Assembly (NCBI RefSeq): GCF_018691265.1
Contig: NW_024881300.1
Location: forward strand, 5,160,046-5,224,045
Source: Tyto alba
Taxonomy: Eukaryota; Chordata; Aves; Strigiformes; Tytonidae
Direction of reading: 5' to 3'
DNA: 64,000 nucleotides
Position 1 is the first letter of the stretch, and every line of letters begins with the position of its first letter. Below the pieces are notes generated by a model that saw only the letters and a list, made by a program, of their open reading frames with translations, ran no database searches and was not told the DNA's origin. This document shows positions 26,452-38,300 of this stretch, piece by piece. The translations under genes and the position numbers were made by a program.

Positions 26452-26515
26452 TCCTGGTACTTGTCTAAGGTCATGCTGGCCACAGGGGATTTTGAACCTC
26501 TGCACAACGGGGCAC
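26452..26515 (+). mobile_element. MIR: Probable MIR core-SINE fragment
   Basis: Contains GTACTTGTCTAAGGTCATG followed by CAGGGGATTTTGAACCTCTG. These correspond in order and spacing to the MIR segments ACTTGCCTAAGGTCACAC and GGATTTGAACCCAGGTCTG. Only the 3' half of the core is recognisable. Confidence 0.5.
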
Positions 26516-29500
26516 GAGCACAGTATCAGCTCGGCTAACCCAGGCAGCTTGAAGCGTGACAGCAGAAAACAGGTCCCTGCTGTGCTGAGGGATCATCCTT
26601 GGTTTCCCCAAAAGACCCTTTAGAACAGCAGGCAGCCAGGCACCTACCGGAGTGGTTTTCCTGCTGACTCAGCACACCCTGGCCGAGGCCAGGTCACGGA
26701 CGAGTTTGTTCTTTATAAAGAAGAGCGACAATTCCAAATAAGTTGTGCTGCCACTTTACTGAAGGCTGTGTGACAGTTGTACATCCCTTCTTTCTGTAAC
26801 GTGTGATTTCCTTGCTCATTTTGCTGAAGACACCAGAGCAAGTATTTGAATTTCATACCAAAGGGCATATGTGGTTTAAAATAGCTGTAATGCAGAGCTT
26901 AATTTTGAACTAAGGATGGTTTTTATGGTTAGCTCTCTCGATGCACTGCCTACTTCCATTTATGGAATGACTCTTCAAGAGAGAAGTGATGACCTTAAAA
27001 AAAAATGTAAGGTGATATGTAGATACTGTTTTCCACAGTTAAAGGTCACCTTGACTTTTAATCTTGACTGCCATACTTTTCTTCTCATTAAAATATTTGA
27101 CAAGAATTCTTTGCATGAATGAGCAGCACAGAACACCTTAAGACTACTCAATTTTCACTAAAGATGTTGCATTGTCATAATAAATAATCGTACTGTCAGC
27201 TAAAAATCATTATCTGTTCCACACATTAACCGATAAAATGCACTTTTATACGTTTATTACCTTGAAGTACCTGTTTTTTCTCATAAATGGATTAAGCAGC
27301 AGCACTGAATATGTTTCTTAGGTTGTTTTTGAATATCAAATGCCTTGCAGTAGTACAGAAAAAAAAGATTATTTTCCAAACACTTTGATTCCAAACAATT
27401 GAATATTTTACATGAGTGACTGTAATGATTCATTTCCCATTATGCAACTCTACTCCCATTCTAATTCGTAAGCACTTGAAAACTGAAATATTTTTCTGAA
27501 CATCTGTTCAAGTATCTCTTGGTCTGATGTCTTTTATAGGAGCCAGTCTAAAAATATAGAGCCATTTTAATACAGAAGCTTTGTTATTCTCTATATCCAG
27601 ATGTCATTCTGAAACAGAACAAACTCAGGTTTAACTGTCATGAAATCTGACATCATAAATTTTATACCGCTGAATAATAAGCCAAAATGGAAATCACTAT
27701 GCATAATGCAAAAAATTCTTGTAACTTGACCTTTACCTAAAAGGAATGATTATATGTAAAAAGAGCCTTGCGAATTAAGAATGTAATTCTTTTCACCTTC
27801 TGTAGCTTGAGGGTTGCTATAGGCACTGAGTTTTTATTGTTATTTTTATCCCACTTAACTGAATGCAGTTTCCAGCACTCAGCTGAGAGGACATGCAGAA
27901 GTGGAATGGGGGGAAAATAGGTCAGAAAGCGATAGGCCAACCAACTTGGAAAACCATATGTAATCACAGGCATGCTGGTGATTTTTTTAAATGGTGTATA
28001 TTTGCCTAGGGATCATTAGCACATTTTGTGAACATAAGGAACGGGCTGACACTGAGCACCAAAAGCCAAAATATCAAATATTCCAAATTGCTATGAAAAG
28101 CCCCAGTTCTGAAATTCATTTAGCATCTCTTGACAAGTGCTATTGTTTGTGAAGTAAGTGTTGAAGATGCTCTTTGCTGGAAAGATTCATTACCAAAAAG
28201 TCTTTTGTGTTTTAATTAGACTGTGGTTTAATTGCAATACATTTAGGACACTGCATGAGACTTTCTGCATGAAGGGAACTACAAGGAATAGATCATACTC
28301 ATTTCGACCGAGACCTGGGGTCAGTTTGTAAATTGAAAATTTCTACATAATTTTTTTTTCAGTTCAATAGTTTGTTTTTTGTTTTTGTTTTTTTCAAGAC
28401 ACTAATTTTACCATAGGAATACTGACAGTAATTGAATAAATGTTTGAATATTGCCACCAAGCTGTGAGACTCAAGGAAACTCATTTCTAAAAACATGCAG
28501 GGAGTTTGACATAATCGGTGCCTTTAGGTTCATGATTATAGAAAAAAGAGAACTTGACTATCAGAAATCACAAAAGAAAAAGAAATGTCACTTCTGTTGC
28601 GTGTTTACGTAACAGATCACTTGCATTACTTCTTGCTGTTGTACAATTATCCCTAATCTGAAATAGAAAAAGGCATGCTTATGAAGCATTGGCTAAACTG
28701 AGACATTAATATTCAAGACCAAACAGCTTTCTGAAGTAACAAGAGTAAGAAACTAGATAGTGTAATGACAGGATCGACTCAGATGTAATACTGGTCGTTT
28801 CCATAAACTTTGTCCATTTTGACACATCTTTGTACAATCTTCTCCCTCTCATGTCTTTCCTGAAGGTAATCTTTTATTTCCCTCCTGTATGGCTTTGCTG
28901 CTTGTTAAATTAGAAACATATCATAACAGTACTATTCTGCTGAACAGTTCTCAGATTGAGTGCATAAAACAAAAAAGAGGAATATGAAATACGCAGAGCA
29001 CTTTCTGATGACAAAGAGAGAAGTTAAATCTAAATCAGGTTTTCAAGAAAATCACCAGAGAATTTCTGAATGTAAATTATATCCACAAAAAAATACCGGC
29101 TACCTGCTCATAGATAGTTAGCATTTTGAGTTGCATAGATGTTTGCAAGGACAATTTTGTATCAAAAGCTAGTGCATTCTATTTCTGGTTGTATTTTCAG
29201 AAACTGTATAGTTATTTCTGATTAAACTATCCCCAAAATTCACATTTGGGAAAAGATTATGCTTTAAAACTGCAGGGCCTGAAGTAACTGGACTTTCTGA
29301 GTCTGTTAACTGAAAGAAGTTATGAGTCATGCCTGTAAAATAGTAGTATATATCTGCAGGTTTTTACCTAGCGGTGCTTATGTGTCTATAGCTTTAAGTA
29401 CCTGAATGGGCCAATTAGCATCTGTTTCCATGCTTAAAATGACACCCCTGCTTATGCGCTTTTTGAATCAAAATATTAACGTTGTTTCTATGATGTGAAG

Positions 29501-32500
29501 AGTAAGTTATATTTTTTTTTTTATCTATTACAAGTTAAAACACCTCAGTTTTTAGTTTCTGAATGGAATAGGTAAATATATTTGTTGGAAAAAGCCTGGG
29601 GAAATTCTTCCCAAGCCTCTTCCTCCTGAAGCCCAGCAGAAATCCCTCTGCTTTGCTGTGCTGTGCGATCCTGGATGCCAGCCGAAGGGGCTGTGACAGT
29701 GATTCTTAAACTGCCACATATGGCACACAGACTAAATGAAGTGCTGTACATCTTTGTCCTGTCAGAGTCTTTCCTTCAGAAACATGTCACCAGATCAAAG
29801 TCAAATATGTACTTTTAAGAAGGTTTTTTTTCCTCCTGAATAGAACACCATATCGTATTAAGGAGCACTGTAAGTTAAGCGATGATGACAGAGTTTAGCA
29901 GTTCATACCCTTAGAGCAGCCCTGTGAATAAAGGCAAGCTTTGGGACCTCTCCTACTGTATATGCCTGATCTCATACCTGTCAAATATGTTATGAGTGCT
30001 GGCAATTGACCATGCCTCGCTGCCATTAAGCAAGACTAACCGAAGGAGATAATGTTTTGTATCTGTTGGAGAAGATTTAAATCTCACTGGTGAGGAAGCT
30101 TACTGAGGCAAAAATGGATTTACTAGGAGGTATCAGAAAGGTAAAGTAAATGAACAGGTTTGCACATTCATCTTAGTAGACATAAGTTGTTATAATTTTT
30201 TTGAAAATATATGTCACAAGTGGGTATCTTCACTTATTTTACTTTTTCACTGGGCACTGCACTGCTTTCATCTTCACCTGCCAATTTGCCAAGGTCAGTC
30301 TAAAATTAATTCAAGTTAAGTGTTATCACCATCTTGAACAATACTAATGAATTTTCCATTAACAAGATTACTACCAAAATATTACTGGTGAATGTTTGCT
30401 ACATCACAAGACACTGGAGAGAGAGAGATGTATTCATCACCATGGAAACACGAGGTTCATTTTAAGTAGTTTTGAGTTGATTATTAAACCAGCCTCAGTC
30501 ACGGCTGATGGTTCTGTTGTGTAACTTGCTTTCTTTCAACTGAAGGCATTCTGGAGGTGATCATGACTGGTTTTAAATCCTGAACTGAATATGACATGTA
30601 GCTCTTTCAAAAAATTTCTAATATCTAGAAACAGCATCCTACTTGTTGAGCTCACTCCTTTCACTACAAGGGAGGACCCTGTATGTGTGGCTGATACACT
30701 TCTTGAACACTTTGCCAGTTGCATTTCCCACTGCATATGTGAAAGTACAGTCCTTGTCAATGAAAAATAAGGTAATTTCTCCATAATTTCTGGAGCTGAA
30801 GCAACGAGCTGTGTCTTAAATGATGGATGAAAATTTATGTGCACAAGCCTGCACTTCTAGCCATTGGTAATGCCATAATGATTGACTCTAATGCGATTTC
30901 ACCAAAGTCATGGGGGACGTTAAGTTGAAGTTTTGGGATACTACGGGCTAGTCTGATCATGGATACTACAGGAATAACTCTTTGCAAAGTCAGACTGTTT
31001 GGTTTTTTTTTTTGCTGCAGCTTATTACTTGTAGGAGGTCTAATTTGGTACATAAGAACACCTTCTGGTCAAGTAGCAGGCAACTGTACTAAAAGTAGTG
31101 GATGGGGGTGTCCGTCTATCTTTGTTATAAGAGATCTGAAGTCACAGGAAAACAATATGTAGCTGATAAATTAGATTTTAATAGTGAGAATTATGGGGAT
31201 TCATTTTTTCTAACAGAAAAGCCATCCTGGTGTTAATAGCAGTGGAATATGAAGAAACAGAAAAGCAGATATAGGTCTTGATAATGAGAGGCAGTCTCAG
31301 TAAATATCTTGAAAATATTCAGACTCTTTTTAATGATCCCTTAGCGTAACTCCTAGAAGAGATTTCCATGCAGGCACAGCTCCTTGATGGTTACACTGCT
31401 AGCTCACTGCTGACATCAGACGAATTCAGAACAGGAACCTTAAAGGTGAAAGCCTTCATGCTCTTCTCCCTAATCTTTTAATCCATTCATATTCTTTGAC
31501 CTCCAGTATTAGACCTCCCTTATTAAATCCACCTGGGCATGGTAGATTGCTTTCCTCCCCAGAAGAAAGGAGAAGAGCTATTTATGAAAGTAAAGGTGAA
31601 GAGGACTGGTAAAAGAAAATGAGTTCTGTATGTGAAACTCTAGAAGTTTCTCTGATGACCTGGGGCTTCTATTTGGGGGTTTTGAGGGGTCACTTCTGCT
31701 TGCGAAGTTGTATTTTCATTTTCAAATATTTTGTTTTGTCTGTTTCTTTGTTGTGGCTATTGATGTTAGCAGCAAGGTCTCCTACAGGCTGAATAGTAAT
31801 TTTTCCCTTTTGGGGTTTTGCTACCTTGGGGCTCCAGGATTATTTTGGTAGAAAATTTAATTTCAGCAACAACAAATAGCTGTTGAGAGAGGGGCCTCAC
31901 TGAGAGGGGCCCATCCTTCACCAGGTAGGGTTGTCCTGACTACTGGCTGTCTTGATTTGATGTGACTAACCAGCCAGAAAAAGCTTTATGCAAACAACAG
32001 ATTTGGAAAAATTAATGAAGTAGATGCTGTCTTTCAGAAAGGCCTCATGAGTGGCGTTTCCCTAGGATGGAGTAGTTGAGTAACAGCATTGCACAGGGGC
32101 AGGCATTAAATAGAAATATAAGTTTGTTAATTTTTGACTTGAGATTATTTACTCTAGTCAATAATAAACTGAGATTTTGGTAGATGCAGGACTGCCTGTA
32201 AATGCTTCTCATCCTGTTTGCGGTAACACAAGACTACGTATCAATTTTTGCATGCGCTTTCCCTGTTAAGATGCTGAGATCACTGCTGAAGGTAAAGCTG
32301 TTTTTTGAGTGACCTCCTTTAAATAGTTTGAAAGAATCAAAGGAAATTGTTTATGATGTGTTTAAATTTCTGTATGTGTCACCATCCCCATCTGTACCCC
32401 ACCCCCCCCACACAGACACACAAAACTCTCCGGCATTCTTTAGCCCCTGCATGTTTCATACAACTGCTTTCTCTCCAGCAGGATAAGGACAAGTGTGAGG

Positions 32501-32599
32501 TGCCTCCCCTCCAGATGCCTATTCAAGATGGTAGCATTCCCTCATCTCCCTTTGAGTGAGCTGTCAGAGATCTCCCCTTCTGCTTGAGTGATTCCATAT
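26516..32599. other. Non-coding DNA, no gene recognised
   Basis: About 6 kb without a supportable exon, RNA gene or recognised repeat. Small tracts include (GA)6 at about 30417-30428 and a C8 run with CACA at about 32402-32421. Frames reach 102 codons (30536-30844 minus) without motifs. Several even-complexity AT-rich stretches (for example 27380-27720 and 28440-28760) could be conserved non-coding DNA, but nothing specific marks them. Confidence 0.5.
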
Positions 32600-33070
32600 A
32601 TCTCCCGCGTGCAGCGTTCGCGGCAGTCAGGATCCCATTCTGCACTTCAGCCACCCCCGCACCCCTCAGCGCCCCGGACCCGACGGCCGCTCTAGTGCTT
32701 GTTGACCCCTCGCACTGATGGTTGCTTCACGTGGTGGAGAATTGTTTCCTCCTCTTAGTTATGAAGTGGTTCTCGATGACGCGTTGGGCCAACAGCGTTG
32801 AGCAATGACAACTCTGAAAGCAGCAGAGACAAGGAGGGGTAAAATTTCGGCTGCTGGAGGCAGCAGCGCTGCCCGCAGGCTGAAGCAGCGAGGCGGCAGG
32901 CTGTGCTGTACGGGAGGCAAATGTGGCCTCTTGCACGTGGGGTGTCGTGACAGGCCGATAAACAACACCACGTCCAGTTTCATGTCCTGTCCTTGAAGGG
33001 TGAGAAGCGTGTACTTTCCCACTGGTGTAGTTATGGTGAGCGGCAGAAATAGCTAGTCGGTTTAAGCTCG
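32600..33070. promoter_or_regulatory. Weak CpG island, no gene attached
   Basis: CpG dinucleotides become frequent here: about 12 by hand count in 32598-32712 and a further scatter through 32770-32960. Flanking DNA has almost none. GC content is clearly above the surroundings but lower than in the islands at 35.4 and 37.6 kb. A 165-codon minus-strand frame (32727-33224), the longest in the window, runs across it. Its translation has no recognisable domain and its length is explained by composition. The island may mark a non-coding promoter or regulatory element. Confidence 0.5.
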
Positions 33071-35324
33071 AACAGATGACGGTATGGATCATATGACTAC
33101 CCGATCTCAGAATAGTGCCTACCTCATGCATCTGTAAAATGACATAGGGGATTTCTAGGAAATGAAAAACATAGGAATAAGCGAGTAGTAAGTATGTAGC
33201 TGGCACTCCTAATGGGGCGAGCAAATCTACATTAAAAAAGGCTTTTCTGCTTGTTTAGACAACACCACTTAACCCTGAACAAATATTTAGACACATTATA
33301 TTCAGTAGTACTTCTTTTTTTTTTTTTTTTTTAATGAATGGAGCTATTTGCATATCTATTTTACTAAAGCTCAGGATTCTCTTCCGTGGAAACATCCCCT
33401 TCTGACATGAGTGAAATGCCTTTTACCTAGATGCCAACAGTACAGAAACGCTTTTTGTCACAGGGTCCCTTTCCTGAAATTTTCCAGTGCAAGTTTGTAC
33501 TCTCCCCTACAAAGTTCGGTGCCGATAAATCTAATCCTTATTTCATTTGATAAACAGAAGTCGTAGCGCTACTCGTCTCCATATTTTGCACTTGGCTGGT
33601 AATCTGCCTTGCACTTCTCCCACCCTCACCCCCCCCGTTCTGCAACTGTCGGGTTATATTTAAATGCCAAAAAAACAGAATTAGTTTTGCACATCAACGC
33701 TGACTTATAAGGCTATTTGAAGTTAAAGCTCTTTGCCAGTTTCCATTTTCTTCACAGTGTTCCCTTCCGCTTTGGGTTTGAAGAAGGAGAAGGAAAAAAA
33801 AAAAAAAGTTATTTAACAAAACTTGATCTGTTTGAAACTGCAAAGTCCAAGCTGTCCTTCCTGTGCTACTGCAGACAGCATGAGAAATGAAGGCTGAAGG
33901 GCTCGGCCGATTTCAGGAAAAAAATGCCCCAAAAAGGTCAGTGAGAAATGGGAGCCTTTTCATTTTGCGCTCCCCGGGTGATATTCAATAACTCTTTTGG
34001 TCTTTATACTGTAGGACGTAGGCTCATTTGCTCAATTTGGGGTGACAGCAGCGTGTTTTGTCAGAACATAGCTGGAGTTTTAAATGAGGACGGCATTCTG
34101 AGGCAGTAGGAAACATCCTTTATCTTAGCAACAGGAGGGCATGGAAATGCAAGTTTTTTTGGCAGCAGTCGTATAAATCTAGTGTTTTGGAGGGGCTGAC
34201 CCAGGCTGTGTGGAAGGAGCGCTCAGCTTTCCTTTGACGGTGTGATTTCCTGCTCCACGGTGGAGAACTTGTCTGGACGGGGCCCTGAAGAAAGCCTACA
34301 TCAATTACTTGAAAGGAAATCAACTCTGTCTCTGAATGCTTGGCAGCAGGAATATTCATTGTTAAGGGGGTTATAAATATATATACGTATACACGCACAC
34401 AACCCTAACAAACTCTCTTCCATTTTCAAGCGTTTGCTGTTACAATGACACCCGTTACCACTTGTGCTTAAACTTCTGTCAGTGCTACCTTTGTGTAAGG
34501 CTCTTTCCAAGAGGCTTATAATTTTCCTAAAAAAAATAATTCTTGGACTTCAACAGAAAATACAAGGTCTTAGTCTGGAAGGCTTCTTTTCAGATAAAAT
34601 AAGCTTTTTTTTTTTTTTTTAAGCTTTCACATTGTCGGAAATAACTAAGAACAAATCTGTTCTCAACTACGAATGTTAAAATTTATTTTTTTTTCCCAGT
34701 TCACTGAGGTCAAGTATATTCTAATTTATTTCCCCTTGATTTTTTTTGTCTTTCAAGTCAGTGCCACAAATGTAAGCGTCTTTGGATAGTTTAGAAATAT
34801 AAAAATGATGAAGTGATATCTTTTCGGAAAGCTGCTGCTGTGTAGTAACTCTTAAGCAGCTGTTACATCTTTTGTGTCAATAATCCTTAAATTAAAGAGT
34901 CATTAAGCACTCAGTTACATGATAGATCGTAATGGCTCAGTGTAAACCTATTGTGTAAATCTGTAGAGAGAGGCCTTTTGTTTGCGTAAAGCATAATTCT
35001 GAGCCAGAGGAGTGCCTAAATATGTATGTATATGGTGGTTTCTAATGTCTCTTAATGACTCATTAGAATTTATGTTTTTTAAAAAAATTACACATTTCTG
35101 CTTTTTCTTCTTTTCTAATTAAGTAAAAAACCCATGCATATTTTTAAAGCTTTTCATGGTTCTTTTGAACCTTTCAAGCTTTTGGATCAAAGTTCTACAA
35201 CTTTTTAACTTTTTTTTTAATAGTGCCTAGCACAGGGGGGCTTGAACCTGGTTGCAATATTTCACTGATTGCATTGCCATATAAATTGAATATGCTGCAC
35301 TACCAGAAGAAATAATGGCGATGA
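33071..35324. other. Non-coding DNA, possibly conserved at 34860-35110
   Basis: No exon recognised. Homopolymer runs: 18 T at 33315-33332, an A run at about 33796-33808, and 16 T at 34605-34620 flanked by AAGCTT on both sides. The block 34860-35110 is AT-rich, even in complexity and includes an AP-1-type TGACTCA word near 35056 inside TTAATGACTCATTAG. It could be a conserved element. Confidence 0.45.
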
Positions 35325-35329
35325 AATCA

Positions 35330-35660
35330 CCCTGCGAGGAGGAAGGAGTGGAGCGGGCAGTGGTCATACAGGGCGTTTTGCTGGGAAATCACATCGGAAG
35401 CAGGAGCAGACCTCGGCCGGGGCGCTGGTGAGAGGTCTCGGTCCTCCCGCCGAGCCCCCGCGCTCCCTCGGAGGGTGCTCGTGGCCACGGGGGCGGGAAG
35501 CGGGGGAACTGACAGAGCGAGCAATGTGCCCTGTAGATCGGCGCTCGCACGCCCGAGTCCCGTCCTTCACCCTCGCCCGTCGGCGGCAAGCTTCCCTTGC
35601 GTGGCGGGGAGAGGTGAAGCAGGGCTGTGGGAACACGCCAGCTAACTCTGCCTGCCCCAC
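35330..35660. promoter_or_regulatory. CpG island, no gene attached
   Basis: By hand count about 27 CpG fall within 35401-35640, in strongly GC-rich sequence, so observed CpG is near what base composition predicts; neighbouring DNA is CpG-depleted. This is the signature of an unmethylated CpG island. On the plus strand a CTG|GTGAGA candidate splice donor lies at 35428-35429. Overlapping frames on both strands (up to 145 codons plus, 141 codons minus) are mutually exclusive and low in recognisable motifs, so they are treated as composition effects. Possible roles are a promoter of an unannotated non-coding RNA or an orphan island with enhancer or Polycomb function. Confidence 0.75.
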
Positions 35661-36492
35661 CAACCGGCCTCATTTCCGCACGTTCCCTCCCCTCTCCATC
35701 CTCTCGCACGTATTTCAAAACTGTCCCAGACTGTATATGCCTTGGAGAGAGATTAATTTCCAATGTAACACCCACAGAGAAATTCACGTCCAAAATATGT
35801 TCCTCTGGTGCCAAAAGAAGAACAATAAACGACTGGGAAGAAGGGAAAATACATTTCCAGACTAGACAAAACCCACCTCCCGTCTTCCCCCAAGCAAAAC
35901 CACACTGCCGTTGCTGTTTGGTTCCTGCAGATACTAGGGAGAGAAAAAGTCAACACGGAGCGGGTCACACCAAAGTGTGGAGACTGATGCCAGAGTGAGG
36001 GAAATGATGCACTGGTCTTTTACAGTGTTTTTTGTGAGTGATCTGAAGACACCTTGTGAAGGGAGGGGGTCAATGCCTCAAGCAGAGGAGAGCAGTGAAT
36101 GGTCCAAGCTAGTTTAAATTTAAATCTTGGTGGTGGTCCTGAGAATAGAACGCAGACCTTAGCAGAAGCCCATTTCAAGGTTTGGTGAGGGCAGGCACAG
36201 AGCTTGGCACCAAGGTGGTGTGTCAGAGCGGCCTGGCTCCTGGGAAGGGCAGGGTCTTCCCGGCTTCCCCACTGCCGTGGTGCACCCCGCTTCAGGGGCT
36301 CCCCCAGTGTCCCCTCCTGGCAGAGGCAGCTCCTGGGGAGGACGAGCAGTGGATCGACAGGATTGCTTTACTGCTGGGGCTTGCGGGAGCTCCTGGAGGA
36401 GAACCACCCCACTTTGCAGAAAAGACTGGAGTGCATCTGAAATTGGCTTTACTCTTTGAAATATTGTATAAAAAGAGATGGCTCTTGGCACT
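35661..36492. other. Non-coding DNA between CpG island and MIR
   Basis: GC-moderate sequence without a recognised exon. Several frames of 60-120 codons overlap in different phases (36159-36500 minus, 36182-36505 plus and others), which indicates stop-poor composition. No protein motif was recognised. Confidence 0.5.
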
Positions 36493-36630
36493 CCCTCCAT
36501 TTTAAAATTAGAGGTTCAGGGAGAGGAAACCGGGGAAGAAGCTGGTGGCAGAGCCAGGAACGAGAGCCCATTGTCCTGACTCCCAGTTCCCTGGCTTCTC
36601 CCCGCTCACTCCCTTCCCAGGGCACAGCTG
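36493..36630 (+). mobile_element. MIR: MIR core-SINE with sauropsid-type tail
   Basis: Recognised in order are CCATTTTAAAATTAGAGG, a GAGGAAAC segment, GCTGGTGGCAGAGCCAGGAA, and a GTCCTGACTCCCAGTTCCCT segment followed by CCGCTCACTCCCTTCCCAG. This is the MIR core with the downstream wording typical of copies in turtles and birds. It is the clearest MIR in the window. It lies between the CpG islands at 35.4 and 37.6 kb. Confidence 0.82.
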
Positions 36631-36800
36631 AAGACACCTCCACCCGTGCTGGTTAGGCGGAATTCTCAGGAGTAAATTCAAAACTCATTTTTGTCCAGAA
36701 TTGTTTAATAACAGACTATCTGTAACATTTGCATTTTGAGAAATCTAGCCATGGTCATGGCAGAATCACCATGGGACACCCATGGGTTGCTATTTTTAAA

Positions 36801-36978
36801 TTTTTGTTTGTTTTGATTTTTGTTGTTGTTGTTGTTTTGGGATTTTGTTTTTTTTTTTGTTTTTTTTTTTTTTTCTTACTGGAAAACTTGTTGGCTTTTT
36901 CTGTTTTACAGGGAGGCTTTTAACTGGTGGTTGGGATTTTGTTTGTTTGGTTTTTTTTTTTTAATGTGTTTTTTTTTT
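36801..36978. repeat. Paired T/G low-complexity tracts
   Basis: Two T/G tracts on the plus strand, 36801-36874 and 36926-36978, are separated by about 50 bases of mixed sequence. The first contains (TGT)n at about 36821-36838. Frames rich in phenylalanine across it are artefacts. Confidence 0.85.
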
Positions 36979-37529
36979 CCCCAATATACAGAGAAACGTT
37001 GCTCTAGACCAACATCTGTTTTAAGTTAGTTTTTGACCTAGTAAAAAAACTTAATTCATTACATGGACAAATTGCTGATATCCAAATATTTTATTTGATT
37101 AATTGACTGAAGGCAAACTTTTTCTTCAAAATACTGCAGTTTTGCTTAAAAAGGAATACTACAAAGTGCACGTGGATTTTGAGTAAGCAGAACGTGGCTT
37201 AGCCAAACACAGTTTCCATACTTTTTATTAATATATTTATCACATGCGCAGTATAGTTTACAGAGACACTCTGTAATTGTAATTCATATAAATATGAATT
37301 TTATTTTGTGTAATACCGCTAAAGTAACCACTTTTCTTGCCATCTGAAGCTCCCTCCATTAGACACTAAATTTCCACTTTGTTTCTCGATCAGAGCTGCT
37401 TGTGACTCTTTGAAAAGCATGAAATCTCTAAATCATGGAATCCGAGCACTCTGCTTTCAGCCCTTGATGCCGGGGAAACTCTCTGAATACACAAAATTAG
37501 AAAAACATACCCAGAATAGTTGTTTAAAA
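36979..37529. other. AT-rich non-coding DNA upstream of CpG island
   Basis: No exon or repeat is recognised. The part from 37300 to 37460 is of even complexity and could be conserved non-coding DNA, but there is no direct support. Confidence 0.5.
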
Positions 37530-37895
37530 TTCACAGCTGTCGACGTCGAGCGTGTCGTGTAAGAGAAGGACCGTACGAAGCGCTGAGTTAAGCAAATAGC
37601 TGCGGATGGATTGGCTCGGCCTGCCCGCGCGCTGCCCGCTGGCCGCGCGCTGCCCGCAGGCTGCCGCGCGGGGCCATTTGCATGGCGGTACGAAGTCCCT
37701 CTGCCGGGGGGGGCCCTGCCCGGCACCTCCCTGGCTTTGCCCCCGGAGCCGCCTGCCCGCCCACCGCGGCAGCGTCCCCCCCGCGCCGCGCTTTGGAACC
37801 AGCCGGAACCGGGTGTTTCGACCTAACGCCGCAGCGTGAAGGGGTGGGGGGGGGTCAGTGAGAGTGAAGCTGGTGGAAGACGCGGGGGGGGACTC
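37530..37895. promoter_or_regulatory. CpG island with octamer motif and GC-rich tandem repeat
   Basis: About 44 CpG by hand count lie between 37540 and 37900, in GC-rich sequence inside an AT-rich region. Inside it are an inverted CCAAT box (ATTGG at 37610-37614), a perfect octamer ATTTGCAT at 37676-37683 (binding site class of POU-domain factors), a 14-base GC-rich word repeated at 18-base spacing (37626-37639 and 37644-37657), and G runs at 37706-37713, 37846-37854 and 37884-37891. This is consistent with a promoter or an orphan CpG island. The short frames on both strands inside it show no motif. Confidence 0.75.
37626..37661. repeat. GC-rich tandem repeat, 18-base period, two copies
   Basis: The 14-base word CGCGCGCTGCCCGC occurs at 37626-37639 and again at 37644-37657. 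A third partial GCGCG cluster follows near 37665-37671. Confidence 0.85.
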
Positions 37896-38040
37896 TCACT
37901 TCAGGGAGTCGGGCAAAGAAAAGCTTTATCGGAGCAACAGGGGATGTTTATAAGGATAAAGTTATTGGGGGGTGTTCGGATTGCCAGCTTTTTATTTCTG
38001 CCGTATGACACGACGGAAATGGCACCGGTGAACATCAAGT

Positions 38041-38300
38041 ATCAGAATATGTAATTTTGTATGCTAATTACAGACTGAGTTTTCCCACCAACACTGAGGA
38101 AATGCATTATTTATCATTTATTCTGCTTCAGAAGTCATAAAGCACCTTTAAAAACAAACTGAATAAACCTGATTATAAATGTCTCTGAGAATCTATTATA
38201 ATTAAATTATTAGTGGAAGTATCAACTATATTTCGTCATAAATATTACCCTGTAATAATAATTAATTAGAGTTAATATTTCTTCTTCCTGCCTATTTCAG
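38041..38300. promoter_or_regulatory. Candidate enhancer, TAAT-rich block beside CpG island
   Basis: Directly downstream of the island at 37.6 kb, this AT-rich block is packed with homeodomain-type cores: GCTAATTAC near 38061, ATAATTAAATTATTAG at about 38198-38213, and TAATAATAATTAATTAG at about 38253-38269. The combination of island plus TAAT-rich block is common near developmental genes. Function is inferred from motifs only. Confidence 0.32.

Noticed and set aside
32727..33224. 165-codon open frame on the minus strand, the longest in the window
   Set aside because: It crosses a CpG-rich stretch where stops are rare, overlaps other frames, and its translation has no recognisable domain, signal peptide or repeat pattern.
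35389..35865. Overlapping 141- and 145-codon frames on opposite strands
   Set aside because: Both are explained by the CpG island's lack of stop codons. They cannot both be coding, and neither has a recognisable motif.
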